Shown here: positions 40,673 to 48,408 of the stretch, one piece after another
Numbering within the stretch: the stretch's first letter is position 1
Layout: each line of letters opens with the position of its first letter
NCBI GenBank assembly: GCA_964538915.1
Contig: CAZIFB010000006.1
Location: forward strand, 62,001-126,000
Source of the DNA: JAEUHQ01 sp964538915
GTDB lineage: Bacteria; Planctomycetota; UBA1135; UBA2386
Length of the DNA stretch: 64,000 bases
Direction of reading: 5' to 3'
Notes under the pieces: model-generated
The model's database searches: none
Told to the model about the DNA's origin: nothing
Seen by the model: the letters and a program-made list of their open reading frames with translations, nothing else
Made by a program: the position numbers and the translations under genes

Positions 40673-40695
40673 GGCGCCGCGGGCCTTCCGGCGCC
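40673..40695 (+). terminator. Hairpin after the barrel gene
   Basis: GGCGCCG, a 9-base loop, CGGCGCC forms a perfect 7-bp stem about 105 bases after the barrel stop and upstream of the molybdate operon. There is no U-run. It may separate the two transcription units; the rest of the gap 40567-40786 shows no gene I trust. Confidence 0.35.
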
Positions 40696-40786
40696 GGGAT
40701 CGTGTTGCCGTCCTTCCCCCACACGACGAGGGCCCGAGTCGCGCCGATCTCCGGCATCGGTCCGGCGACCAGCATTTACGCGATGA

Positions 40787-40808
40787 ATACCTTGCGGGTG
40801 CAAGGTAT
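40787..40808. promoter_or_regulatory. Operator-like palindrome of the molybdate operon
   Basis: ATACCTTGC-GGGT-GCAAGGTAT is a perfect 9-bp inverted repeat with a 4-base spacer, ending 18 bases before the ATG of the HTH-TOBE regulator. Position and symmetry strongly suggest a dimeric regulator site, most simply autoregulation by the encoded protein. It differs from the E. coli ModE site that I know. Confidence 0.7.
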
Positions 40809-40826
40809 CCACGGACGATCGGCCGC

Positions 40827-41246
40827 ATGGCCTCCTATCGCCTCGGACAGGCAGCGCGTGTCCTCGGAGTCAGTGTCGACACCATCCGTCGCTACGCGGA
40901 TCGCGGCGAGTTGAAGAGCACCCGCACCGCGGGGCAGCAGCGGCTCATCGACGGCGCTCGGCTGGCGAAGCTCGCCGAGAAGGTCGAGCCCGAGGCGTTC
41001 GGCGAGCAGGTGTCCAGCGCGCGCAACCACATGCTCGGCATCGTGACGCGCGTCGTGAAGGACCGTGTTGCGGCGCAAGTCGAACTGCGGTGCGGGCCGT
41101 ACCGTGTGGTGTCGCTGCTGACCCGTGAGTCGGTCGAAGCGCTCGGGCTCGCGCCCGGTGTGTTGGCGTATGCGGTCGTGAAGGCGACCAACGTCGTCGT
41201 CGAACTCGCGACCGACGTGGCTTCGAAGCAGGCCGAGGCGGAATGA
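40827..41246 (+). CDS. HTH-TOBE molybdate-responsive regulator
   Basis: This 139-residue protein combines a MerR/excisionase-like helix-turn-helix (YRLGQAARVLGVSVDTIRR, then RYADRGELKSTRTAGQQRL) with a single Mop/TOBE domain (RNHMLGIVTRVVKDRVAAQ to GVLAYAVVKATNVVVEL) that binds molybdate or tungstate. It therefore acts like a compact ModE: metal binding changes DNA binding and controls modABC. Its stop overlaps the modA start (ATGA), and an exact palindrome lies just upstream. Confidence 0.85.
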   Translation: MASYRLGQAARVLGVSVDTIRRYADRGELKSTRTAGQQRLIDGARLAKLAEKVEPEAFGEQVSSARNHMLGIVTRVVKDRVAAQVELRCGPYRVVSLLTRESVEALGLAPGVLAYAVVKATNVVVELATDVASKQAEAE

Positions 41247-41992
41247 ACGCGCGCTTCGTCGCGGTGGTCTTCGCGCTGGTCGTCGCCGCCTGCGGCCGCC
41301 CGGCCGCTGCGCCGGCGGCGAAGCCCGCGCGCGTCTTCGCGGCGGCATCGCTCACCGCGGCGTTCACGGCGCTCGCCGCCGCGTTCGAGAAGGAGAGTCC
41401 CGGCGCGAGGATCGAGCTGCACTTCGCCGGCACACCGAACCTCGTGATGCAGGTGCAGCAGGGGGAGCGTCCGGCGGTGTTCGCGTCGGCCGACGAGGCG
41501 AACATGCAGAAGCTGGTCGACGCGAACGTGCTCGTCGGCGCGCCGCGCGTCTTCGCGACGAACGGCCTCGCGGTCGTCGTCCGCGCGGGCAACCCGTCGG
41601 GCATCCGGCAGCTCGCGGATCTGGCGAAGCCGGGCACCAAGGTCGCGCTGTGCGGTCCCGAGGTGCCGGCCGGCCGTTACGCGCGGCAGGCGCTCACCAG
41701 GGCCGGTGTGCACGTGCAATCCGTCTCCGACGAGCCGAACGTGCGATCGCTCGTCACGAAGGTGCAGCTCGGCGAACTCGATGCCGCCGTCGCGTACCGG
41801 ACCGACGGCCACGGGCTCGAAGGCAAGGTGACGATCGTCGACGTCGCGCCCGAGCACGACGTCGTCGTGAAGTACCCGATTGCGCTCGTTCGGGGCGCCG
41901 AGGTGGGCGACGTCGGCGCCGAGTTCGTGGAGTTCGTGCTGTCGCCGCCCGGGCAGCAGGTGTTGCAGTCCCACGGCTTTCGTGCGCCGTGA
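41243..41992 (+). CDS. modA: Molybdate ABC transporter substrate-binding protein
   Basis: This 249-residue lipoprotein (VFALVVAACGR) binds molybdate or tungstate outside the membrane. Motifs VFAAASLTAAFTALAAAFE, HFAGTPNLVMQVQQGERPA, VFASADEANM, PAGRYARQAL and LGELDAAVAYRTD are those of ModA. It is coupled to the regulator (ATGA) and to modB (GTGA). Confidence 0.93.
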   Translation: MNARFVAVVFALVVAACGRPAAAPAAKPARVFAAASLTAAFTALAAAFEKESPGARIELHFAGTPNLVMQVQQGERPAVFASADEANMQKLVDANVLVGAPRVFATNGLAVVVRAGNPSGIRQLADLAKPGTKVALCGPEVPAGRYARQALTRAGVHVQSVSDEPNVRSLVTKVQLGELDAAVAYRTDGHGLEGKVTIVDVAPEHDVVVKYPIALVRGAEVGDVGAEFVEFVLSPPGQQVLQSHGFRAP

Positions 41993-42783
41993 AGAGCCCG
42001 CCCATGTCCCTCGCCCGCGTCGCGCTGGTCCCGGCGGCACTCGTGGCCGTCGCGCTGTTCACGCTGCCGCTGCTGGCGATCGTGTGGCGGACGCCCTGGT
42101 CGAGCCTGCCGGACCTGCTCGCCTCACCGCCGGTCCGCGCCGCGATGGGGCTCTCGCTCTGGAGTTCCGGTGCCGCGCTGCTGATGGCGGTGGGGTGCGG
42201 CCTGCCGCTCTCGGTCTGGCTCGCCAGCGGACGGTCTTCGTTGCGCTCGGTCGTGCGGATCGCCGTGATGCTGCCGATCGTGCTGCCGCCGATCGTCGGC
42301 GGCATCGCGCTGCTGCTCGCGTTCGGCCGGAACGGCATCGTCGGCTCCTGGCTCGACCGCTGGTTCGGCGTCGCGCTGCCGTTCACGACCACTGCGACCG
42401 GGCTCGCCGCCGCCTACATGGGCATGCCGTTCTTCGTCTTCAGCGCCGAAGCGGGGCTGCGCGCCTTCGACCGACGCTACGTCGATGCCGCGGCGACCCT
42501 CGGCGCCTCGCCGCAGCGCCGCTTCTTCGTCGTGACGATCCCGATGGTGATGCCGTCGCTGGTGATCGGTGCACTCCTGTGCTGGGCGCGTGCGCTCGGC
42601 GAGTTCTGCGCGACGCAGATGTTCGCGGGCAGCCTCGCGGGCGTTACGCGGACCATGCCGCTCGCATGTGCGGTGGCGATGGAGACCGAGCCAGACGTCG
42701 CGATCGCGCTGAGTCTCCTGCTCGCCGCGGTGTCGATCCTGGTGATGAGCTTCCTGCGTCACGGACGCTTCGCTGCGCGATGA
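41989..42783 (+). CDS. modB: Molybdate ABC transporter permease
   Basis: This roughly 260-residue inner-membrane protein has five to six helices and the permease EAA-like loop YVDAAATLGASPQRRFFVVTIP, followed by SLVIGALLCWARALGEFCAT. These are typical of ModB. GTG 41989 overlaps the modA stop; ATG 42004 is an equally plausible start. The stop overlaps modC. Confidence 0.9.
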   Translation: MKSPPMSLARVALVPAALVAVALFTLPLLAIVWRTPWSSLPDLLASPPVRAAMGLSLWSSGAALLMAVGCGLPLSVWLASGRSSLRSVVRIAVMLPIVLPPIVGGIALLLAFGRNGIVGSWLDRWFGVALPFTTTATGLAAAYMGMPFFVFSAEAGLRAFDRRYVDAAATLGASPQRRFFVVTIPMVMPSLVIGALLCWARALGEFCATQMFAGSLAGVTRTMPLACAVAMETEPDVAIALSLLLAAVSILVMSFLRHGRFAAR

Positions 42784-43832
42784 AGCTGCACGCTGCGATG
42801 ACCGTGCTTCGCGGTCCTCTGACGCTCGACGTCGACCTCGACGTCGGCGCCAACGAGACCGTGGCCCTCGTCGGGCCGAACGGCGCGGGGAAGTCGACCC
42901 TGCTGCTCGCCATCGCCGGCCTGCTCCGGATCGACCGCGGCACGCTGCGCCTCGGAGACCGGGTGCTCGACGGCGGCCCGGCCGGACCGTTCGTGCCGCC
43001 GGAGCAGCGTGGTGTCGGAATGGTGTTCCAGGACCACCTGCTCTTCCCGCATCTGCGCGCCGTCGACAACGTGGCGTTCGGCCTGCGCGCGCGGGGGGCA
43101 ACGCGGCGCGATGCGCAGCGGGAAGCGCGGCACTGGCTCGACCGCGTAGGGATCGCGGAGCAGGCGGAGCGGCTGCCGGCGCAGTTGTCGGGCGGCCAGG
43201 CGCAGCGGGTGGCGCTCGCACGGGCGCTCGCGGCGCGACCGTCCGTGCTGCTGCTCGACGAACCGCTGTCCGCGATCGACGCGCGAACCAAGGTCGAACT
43301 GCGCAGCCAGCTCCGACGCCATCTCGACGCATTCGCGGGGCCGCGCCTCGTCGTCACGCACGACGCCGTCGACGCGTTCGCGCTGGCGCAGCGCATCGTG
43401 GTGCTCGAGGAAGGGCGAGTGGTGCAGCAGGGCTCGGTTGCGGAGATCTGCGGCCGTCCGCGGTCGCGCTACGTCGGCGACCTGGTCGGCACGAACGTGT
43501 TTCGCGGCAAGGCGACGGACGGTGTGCTGCGCCTCGCGAACGGCGGCTCGCTCGTGGTCCCGGCAGAGCCTGCGGGCGAAGTGTTCGCCACCGTGCATCC
43601 GCGCGCGGTCGCGCTCTATCGCGTGCGGCCGGTCGGCACGCCGCGGAACGTCTTCGCGGCGCGCATCGTCGCCATCGTTCCGGCCGGCGACCGGATGCGT
43701 GTTCAGGTCGACGGCGAAGTGCCGCTCGTCGCGGAGGTCACGCCTCAGGCCGTCGCGGACCTCGCGCTCGCCGCGGGCGGTGAGGTGTGGGTCGCCCTCA
43801 AGGCGACGGAGATCTCGATCGATCCCGCGTGA
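42780..43832 (+). CDS. modC: Molybdate ABC transporter ATPase
   Basis: This 350-residue ATPase has Walker A GPNGAGKST, Q-loop VFQDHLLFPHL, signature LSGGQAQRVALARALAARP, Walker B LLLDEPLSAID and the switch His in VVTHDAVDA. The C-terminal 110 residues hold TOBE elements (NVFAARIVAIVPAGDRMRV, VWVALKATEISI) that bind molybdate and can regulate transport. It is the last gene of the operon; the next gene is convergent. Confidence 0.92.
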   Translation: MKLHAAMTVLRGPLTLDVDLDVGANETVALVGPNGAGKSTLLLAIAGLLRIDRGTLRLGDRVLDGGPAGPFVPPEQRGVGMVFQDHLLFPHLRAVDNVAFGLRARGATRRDAQREARHWLDRVGIAEQAERLPAQLSGGQAQRVALARALAARPSVLLLDEPLSAIDARTKVELRSQLRRHLDAFAGPRLVVTHDAVDAFALAQRIVVLEEGRVVQQGSVAEICGRPRSRYVGDLVGTNVFRGKATDGVLRLANGGSLVVPAEPAGEVFATVHPRAVALYRVRPVGTPRNVFAARIVAIVPAGDRMRVQVDGEVPLVAEVTPQAVADLALAAGGEVWVALKATEISIDPA

Positions 43833-43841
43833 GTGGCGCCG

Positions 43842-45917
43842 TCACTTCGCGGTCGGACGCGTGAGCACCGGCTGCCAGCGGCTCCACACGAGTTCGACCC
43901 GGTTCTGGCCTTCGTCCTGCGTCGTCAGGCGGCGGAACGGGACGCGCAGGCCGTCGACGGTGCGGTAGTCGGACCACGCGTCCTGCAGGTGCACCGTCGT
44001 ACCGTCCGCCAGCGTCTCCCAGACCTCGACGACGCGGATCAGGTGGGAGCCGGCGTCGACGTGGATGCGAAGCCGGTCGAAGCGATCGCCTTCCGCCTGC
44101 AGGATCATCAGGTCGCGGTCTCCGACGGTCCGCTGCGCGACGGGGCGGAAACGCAGCGTGTTCTTCGTGTGCGCAGCGAGCAGCGCCAGCGGATGCCGCT
44201 CGTACTCGCGACGCAGCGCGGCCGCGTCGTGCGCGGACAGCTGCGTCGTGTCGCCGCCGAGGCTCTCGGTCCACGTGTTGCCGAGGAGCTTCGTCTCGAT
44301 CTCCTTGCCGAGCACGTCACGGACGCGGCGCAGTGAGCCGTTCGTGCGCCAGGACGCCGTCTCCTCGACCGGTGGAGCGCCTTCGCTCTGCAGGCGGCCC
44401 TTCCCTTCGAAGCCGTCGAACCGGCGGAGAAGGCTCGCGCCGCCGATCGCTTCGGCCGCGCGATCGAGCCACGGCAAGGACTCGCTCGCCGACGGACTCG
44501 CGGCCTCGACGGCGGCGACCTTCATGCCGGGCGGCAACAGGTCGGTCTTGCGCACTCCCGTCGCGTCGCTCGGGATCGTGCCGCCGACGACGACGAGCGT
44601 GGTGGGCGAGGCGGCGAACGTCGTCACCACCCGGTCGAAGTCCGCGCTGCCGGGGCGCGCGGGCGGCGGCTCCGCGACGTTCGCGCCGCTCGTCCCGGCG
44701 CGCGCCTGCTCGCGCAGGCGCGAGAGTTCGTCCAGCTGGCCGAGGTTCGCGGTGAGTCGGGCGCGGCGCACCGCGAGCGCGATCTCGGAAGCACTGGGTG
44801 GCACGTCGCGCAGCGAATCGCGCGCGGTCGTGAACGCGTCGAGCAGGCGCGCGGCCTCCGCGGGGGTCGCGGTCGTGGTCAGCAGCACTGCGAGGCGATC
44901 GGCGGTGCCGATCACTTCGCTGCTCCACTGCAGATGGCCGAGACCGCGTTCCGCGAGCAGCCGCTCCAGCCGCCCGCCGGTGCCGTCGAGAGTCAGACAC
45001 GCCTGCAGCATGCGCGTCGTCGCGGCATCGATGCCGCGTTCCGCTGCCACGGGCAGGATGAACGACGCGATGCTCGGACCGGAGCCGGGAACCCACAGCG
45101 TCTCGCTCGTCGCCGGAGGCGTCGCGCGGCGCACTTCCGTGGGCGCTGCGATGGCGGGCGGCGTCCAGCGTGCGAGACCGCCGGCGCCGGGGCGCGAGAT
45201 CGCCGCGGCGACGGTGGCCGGGTCGCCGGGCACCTGGAGCGCGCACACGGCGTTTTCGGGGCGGAACGCGCGGCTCTGGAAGAGTCCGACTTCGCTCGGG
45301 TCGCGGTCGAGGAGCGCGGCGATCCACGCCGCGCTGTCCGGGCGGCCGAGCAGTCGCGCGCGCGCGATGTTCGCGGCGGGTCGTGCCGTCACGGCCGCGC
45401 AGCGGTCCTCGATCATGCGATCGCGGATCCGTTCGAGCTGGCCGCGCGGCTGAGCCGGCGCGACGAGCGCGGTGAGGAGCGCCGTCTGCGCATCCTGCCA
45501 CCGTGCGGCGGGCACGCGGATCCCGATCCACGCGGTGCTTGCGCCGACGTCCGTGCGAACGATGCCGCCGAGATCGGCGACGGTCCGTTCGAGGCTCGAT
45601 CGGCCGAGGCTCGCATCGGCGCCCGTGCGCAGCGCTTCCATCGCGAACTCCGCGAGACCCGGCTGCGGCGCCAGCGTCCCGATGCGGAAGGTCATCTGTA
45701 CCTGCGCGTCGGCGCCGTCCGGCGCCGCCGTGACGAACAGCGTGAGGCCATTGTCGAGTCGTGTCACCTTGCCGTGCTCGGCCGGCTGGGGCGGAGGCGG
45801 CGCGACCGGCTCGGGTGCCGGTGCATGCACGGGCGGCGGCGGTTCCGGGCGCGGTCCGCTGCCGCACGAAGCCACGATCAGCGTCGCTGCTGTCGCGGCG
45901 AGTCGTCGTACGATCAC
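43842..45917 (-). CDS. M16-like lipoprotein without the zinc motif
   Basis: This 691-residue protein has a lipoprotein signal (TLIVASCGSG), a long Pro-rich linker, and two M16 peptidase-like domains (RLDNGLTLFVTAAPDGADA, FRIGTLAPQPGLAEFAMEAL). In active M16 enzymes the segment after PGLA reads HxxEH; here it is EFAMEA, so zinc binding is lost. A C-terminal extension of about 190 residues (FEGKGRLQSEGAPPV; LRIHVDAGSHLIRVVEVW) looks like an outer-membrane lipoprotein-type beta domain. GTG 45917 overlaps the stop of the next M16-like gene. It may act as a non-catalytic partner or binding protein. Confidence 0.65.
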   Translation of the reverse strand: MIVRRLAATAATLIVASCGSGPRPEPPPPVHAPAPEPVAPPPPQPAEHGKVTRLDNGLTLFVTAAPDGADAQVQMTFRIGTLAPQPGLAEFAMEALRTGADASLGRSSLERTVADLGGIVRTDVGASTAWIGIRVPAARWQDAQTALLTALVAPAQPRGQLERIRDRMIEDRCAAVTARPAANIARARLLGRPDSAAWIAALLDRDPSEVGLFQSRAFRPENAVCALQVPGDPATVAAAISRPGAGGLARWTPPAIAAPTEVRRATPPATSETLWVPGSGPSIASFILPVAAERGIDAATTRMLQACLTLDGTGGRLERLLAERGLGHLQWSSEVIGTADRLAVLLTTTATPAEAARLLDAFTTARDSLRDVPPSASEIALAVRRARLTANLGQLDELSRLREQARAGTSGANVAEPPPARPGSADFDRVVTTFAASPTTLVVVGGTIPSDATGVRKTDLLPPGMKVAAVEAASPSASESLPWLDRAAEAIGGASLLRRFDGFEGKGRLQSEGAPPVEETASWRTNGSLRRVRDVLGKEIETKLLGNTWTESLGGDTTQLSAHDAAALRREYERHPLALLAAHTKNTLRFRPVAQRTVGDRDLMILQAEGDRFDRLRIHVDAGSHLIRVVEVWETLADGTTVHLQDAWSDYRTVDGLRVPFRRLTTQDEGQNRVELVWSRWQPVLTRPTAK

Positions 45918-47311
45918 GAGCGTCCCTCCACGACGATCGGCTGCGTCGACACGATGCGGGTCGCCGTGCGTTGCACCGCCTTCGGATCGACGCGCTCGAA
46001 CGGCATCGCCGCCGACTTCGGGGAGACCAGCCTGTCCGTGGCCAGGGCTTCGGCGAGTTCGCGCGGATCGTTGGCTATCTCGGTCCGGTTGCGCTGTTCT
46101 GCCGCGATCGCTGCGGCGAGGGCCGGTGCCGTGGGCTCCGCAGCGGCGACTTGCTGGCACGTCTGCAGCACCAGGTCGGCGAGTTTGTCGACTCCGGCTT
46201 CGTCTTCGACCTGGAGGAGCAGGAGGTCGGAGCCGTTGCGCGGCGGCGGCCACGGCGCTTCGACGCGCACTCTCGCCGTCCTGCGTCCCTTGCGTTGCAG
46301 CTCCTGGCCGAGGCGGCTCTCGGGGCCATCGGCCAGCCAGCGCGCGGTCACCGTCAACAGTGTCCGGTCGAGGTCGGGCGGCAGCACGAACGCGATCGCG
46401 ACCATCGGCTTCGGTACGCCCGCGACGACGGAGCGGCGCAGGCTGGTGATCGGGCGCGGCACGGACGGCGGGGGCGCTTCGGACGGCGGCAGTCTCGTGG
46501 CGGCGAACGTCTGCTGCAGCGCCGCCTTGGCGGCTTCCGCGTCGAAGTCGCCGACGAGTGCGTGCACGGTGCGCTCGGGCCGCTGCGTCGTCTGCCACGT
46601 CGCGAAGGCGAGGTCGCGCGGCGGCATCGCCGTCTCGGGCACGTCGAGCATGCGTCCGAACGGGTGTTCGGGCATCGCCAGCGCCAGCACTTCCGCGCGC
46701 ACCCGTGTCGCCGGATCGCCGAGCTGGGCGAGGCCGCGTTCGACGACGATCTCGGGCCAGACGACGTGCAGGTCGCGCAGCGCCACGTGCTCGCGGCGAT
46801 CGACGAGCGCACGTCCGACGTCGGCGATCGCCTCGGCGACGGTCGACAGCACGATCACGCACGCCGGATACCGGTCGACGATCTCGGGTCGGTGCACGGG
46901 AAGCGCCGCGAGGACGCGGCGGAACGCCGCGCGATCGCCGAGGCGTTCGGCGTTCTGCGTGCGATCGACGAGATCCGCGGTCAGACTCGCGTCACCCGGA
47001 GTCGCTGCCCACGCCCGCCACGCACGATCCTGTTCGTCGAGCGCCGTGCGTTCCCTGCCCGCGTCGACGCTGCCCGTCGTCCACGTGCCCGCGAGGGACG
47101 AGCGCATCGTCGCGAGCGAGAGGCCGGCGTAGCGCGGCGGGTCGACGACGAGGGTCGCCACGGCCCAGTGCACGAGCGGCATCGCGGGATCGGGGGCCAG
47201 CACGAAGGTCGTGCCGTCGGGCGCCACGAAGATCTCCGTCTGCTGGGCGGCGGCGGCGGCGGCGATCACGCACGCGAACGCCGCGGCGCGGACCTCAGGC
47301 GCCGGCCACAT
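45914..47311 (-). CDS. Second M16-like exported protein, degenerate
   Basis: This 465-residue protein has a signal peptide (AAAFACVIAAAAAAQ) and two M16-like halves (IFVAPDGTTFVLAPDPAMPLV; AVATLVVDPPRYAGLSL; later TVHALVGDFDAEAAKAALQQ and KPMVAIAFVLPPDL). HxxEH is missing here as well (RYAGLSLATMRSS). M16 proteins often work as a pair in which one member is inactive; in this pair neither seems active. It is coupled to the following M16-like gene, and its start overlaps the lpxA end by 17 bases. Confidence 0.6.
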   Translation of the reverse strand: MWPAPEVRAAAFACVIAAAAAAQQTEIFVAPDGTTFVLAPDPAMPLVHWAVATLVVDPPRYAGLSLATMRSSLAGTWTTGSVDAGRERTALDEQDRAWRAWAATPGDASLTADLVDRTQNAERLGDRAAFRRVLAALPVHRPEIVDRYPACVIVLSTVAEAIADVGRALVDRREHVALRDLHVVWPEIVVERGLAQLGDPATRVRAEVLALAMPEHPFGRMLDVPETAMPPRDLAFATWQTTQRPERTVHALVGDFDAEAAKAALQQTFAATRLPPSEAPPPSVPRPITSLRRSVVAGVPKPMVAIAFVLPPDLDRTLLTVTARWLADGPESRLGQELQRKGRRTARVRVEAPWPPPRNGSDLLLLQVEDEAGVDKLADLVLQTCQQVAAAEPTAPALAAAIAAEQRNRTEIANDPRELAEALATDRLVSPKSAAMPFERVDPKAVQRTATRIVSTQPIVVEGRS

Positions 47312-48137
47312 CCCCGCGCAGGTCGCTCTCGGCACGGGCCTTCTGGCCGCTGCGCGGACTGCACACGCCGCGGCGGCTCTGTTCGACGAACTCGACGATC
47401 TCGCGGCAGATTGGGTCGCGGTACATGGCCGAGCCGCGGACGAGCTCGAGGCGTTGGTGCAGTGTTCCGGCACGCCAGAAGAGTAGACGGAACGCTCGCT
47501 TCACGAGAGCCTTCTGTTCGGCGGTGTAGCCGTTGCGATGGAGGCCCACGAGGTTCACCGCGACGAGTTTCGCGCGGTCGCCCTGGATCATCGCGAACGG
47601 CGGCGCATCGTGCGACACCATCGCGCCGGCGCCGACCATCGCGAGCTTGCCGACACGAGCGAATTGGTGGATGCCGACCATCGCGCCGAGGATCGCCCGG
47701 TCGCCGATCGACGTGTGGCCCGCGGTCATGGCGCCGTTCGTGAACACGACGTGGCTGCCGACCTTCGCGTCGTGGCCGATGTGGGCGCCGACGAGGAGCA
47801 TGTTGTGGTCGCCGACCGCCGTTTCGCCGCCGCCGAACGGCGTGCCGCCGTGGATCGTGACGTGTTCGCGGATCCGGTTGTGGCTCCCGATGCGCAGCCG
47901 GCCGCCGGGATCGTTGGAACGCAGCTTCTTGTCCTGCGGATGGCAGCCGATCACGCAGAACGGGAAGAGTTCGTTGTCTTCGCCGAGCCACGTGTCGCCA
48001 TCGACCACGACGTGAGCGAGCAGCCGGGTGCGCGCGCCGAGGCGGACGCGCGGACCCACCGTACAGAACGGACCGATCTCGACGTCCGCGCCGAGTTCGG
48101 CGCCCGGTGCAACGATCGCGGTGGGGTGGATGCCCAT
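47295..48137 (-). CDS. lpxA: UDP-N-acetylglucosamine acyltransferase
   Basis: This 280-residue left-handed beta-helix enzyme adds a hydroxyacyl chain to UDP-GlcNAc, the first step of lipid A synthesis. Hexapeptide repeats fill residues 1-190 (IHPTAIVAPGAELGADVEIG, FCTVGPRVRLGARTRLLAHV). The catalytic His is in LLVGAHIGHDAKVG, and the C-terminal helices start at GLHRNGYTAEQKALVKRAFR. It is about 20 residues longer than E. coli LpxA. It implies a lipid A-containing outer membrane. The start ATG 48137 gives the standard N-terminus. Confidence 0.93.
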   Translation of the reverse strand: MGIHPTAIVAPGAELGADVEIGPFCTVGPRVRLGARTRLLAHVVVDGDTWLGEDNELFPFCVIGCHPQDKKLRSNDPGGRLRIGSHNRIREHVTIHGGTPFGGGETAVGDHNMLLVGAHIGHDAKVGSHVVFTNGAMTAGHTSIGDRAILGAMVGIHQFARVGKLAMVGAGAMVSHDAPPFAMIQGDRAKLVAVNLVGLHRNGYTAEQKALVKRAFRLLFWRAGTLHQRLELVRGSAMYRDPICREIVEFVEQSRRGVCSPRSGQKARAESDLRGDVAGA

Positions 48138-48408
48138 CGATGGTTCGGTGTGATTCTGTCCGGTGCGGGACCCCCCGCATCGGGCGCGCAATGTCTACCC
48201 GAGCCCGCACGACGGCGCTACCCTTCGCCCCGCCCGGCGCTGGTCGCGGTTTCGCGGCCGTCGCCGAACTCGTCCTTGCGGTCGGAGGTTCCGGTCGCTC
48301 GCCTCTGCAACCGGCCGTGAACAGAAGGTCTCCTTTCGCGATGCGCACGTCGAAGTCTCCTCGTCCCGTCCCCGCGCGCGGGATGTCCACCGCCGTCGGA
48401 GGCGCTTC

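Noticed and set aside
40524..40775. An 83-codon minus-strand frame with RRLLVPTD, faintly like a universal stress protein
   Set aside because: It overlaps the 3' end of the barrel gene; the second half is Arg/Ser-rich noise and the similarity is too short.
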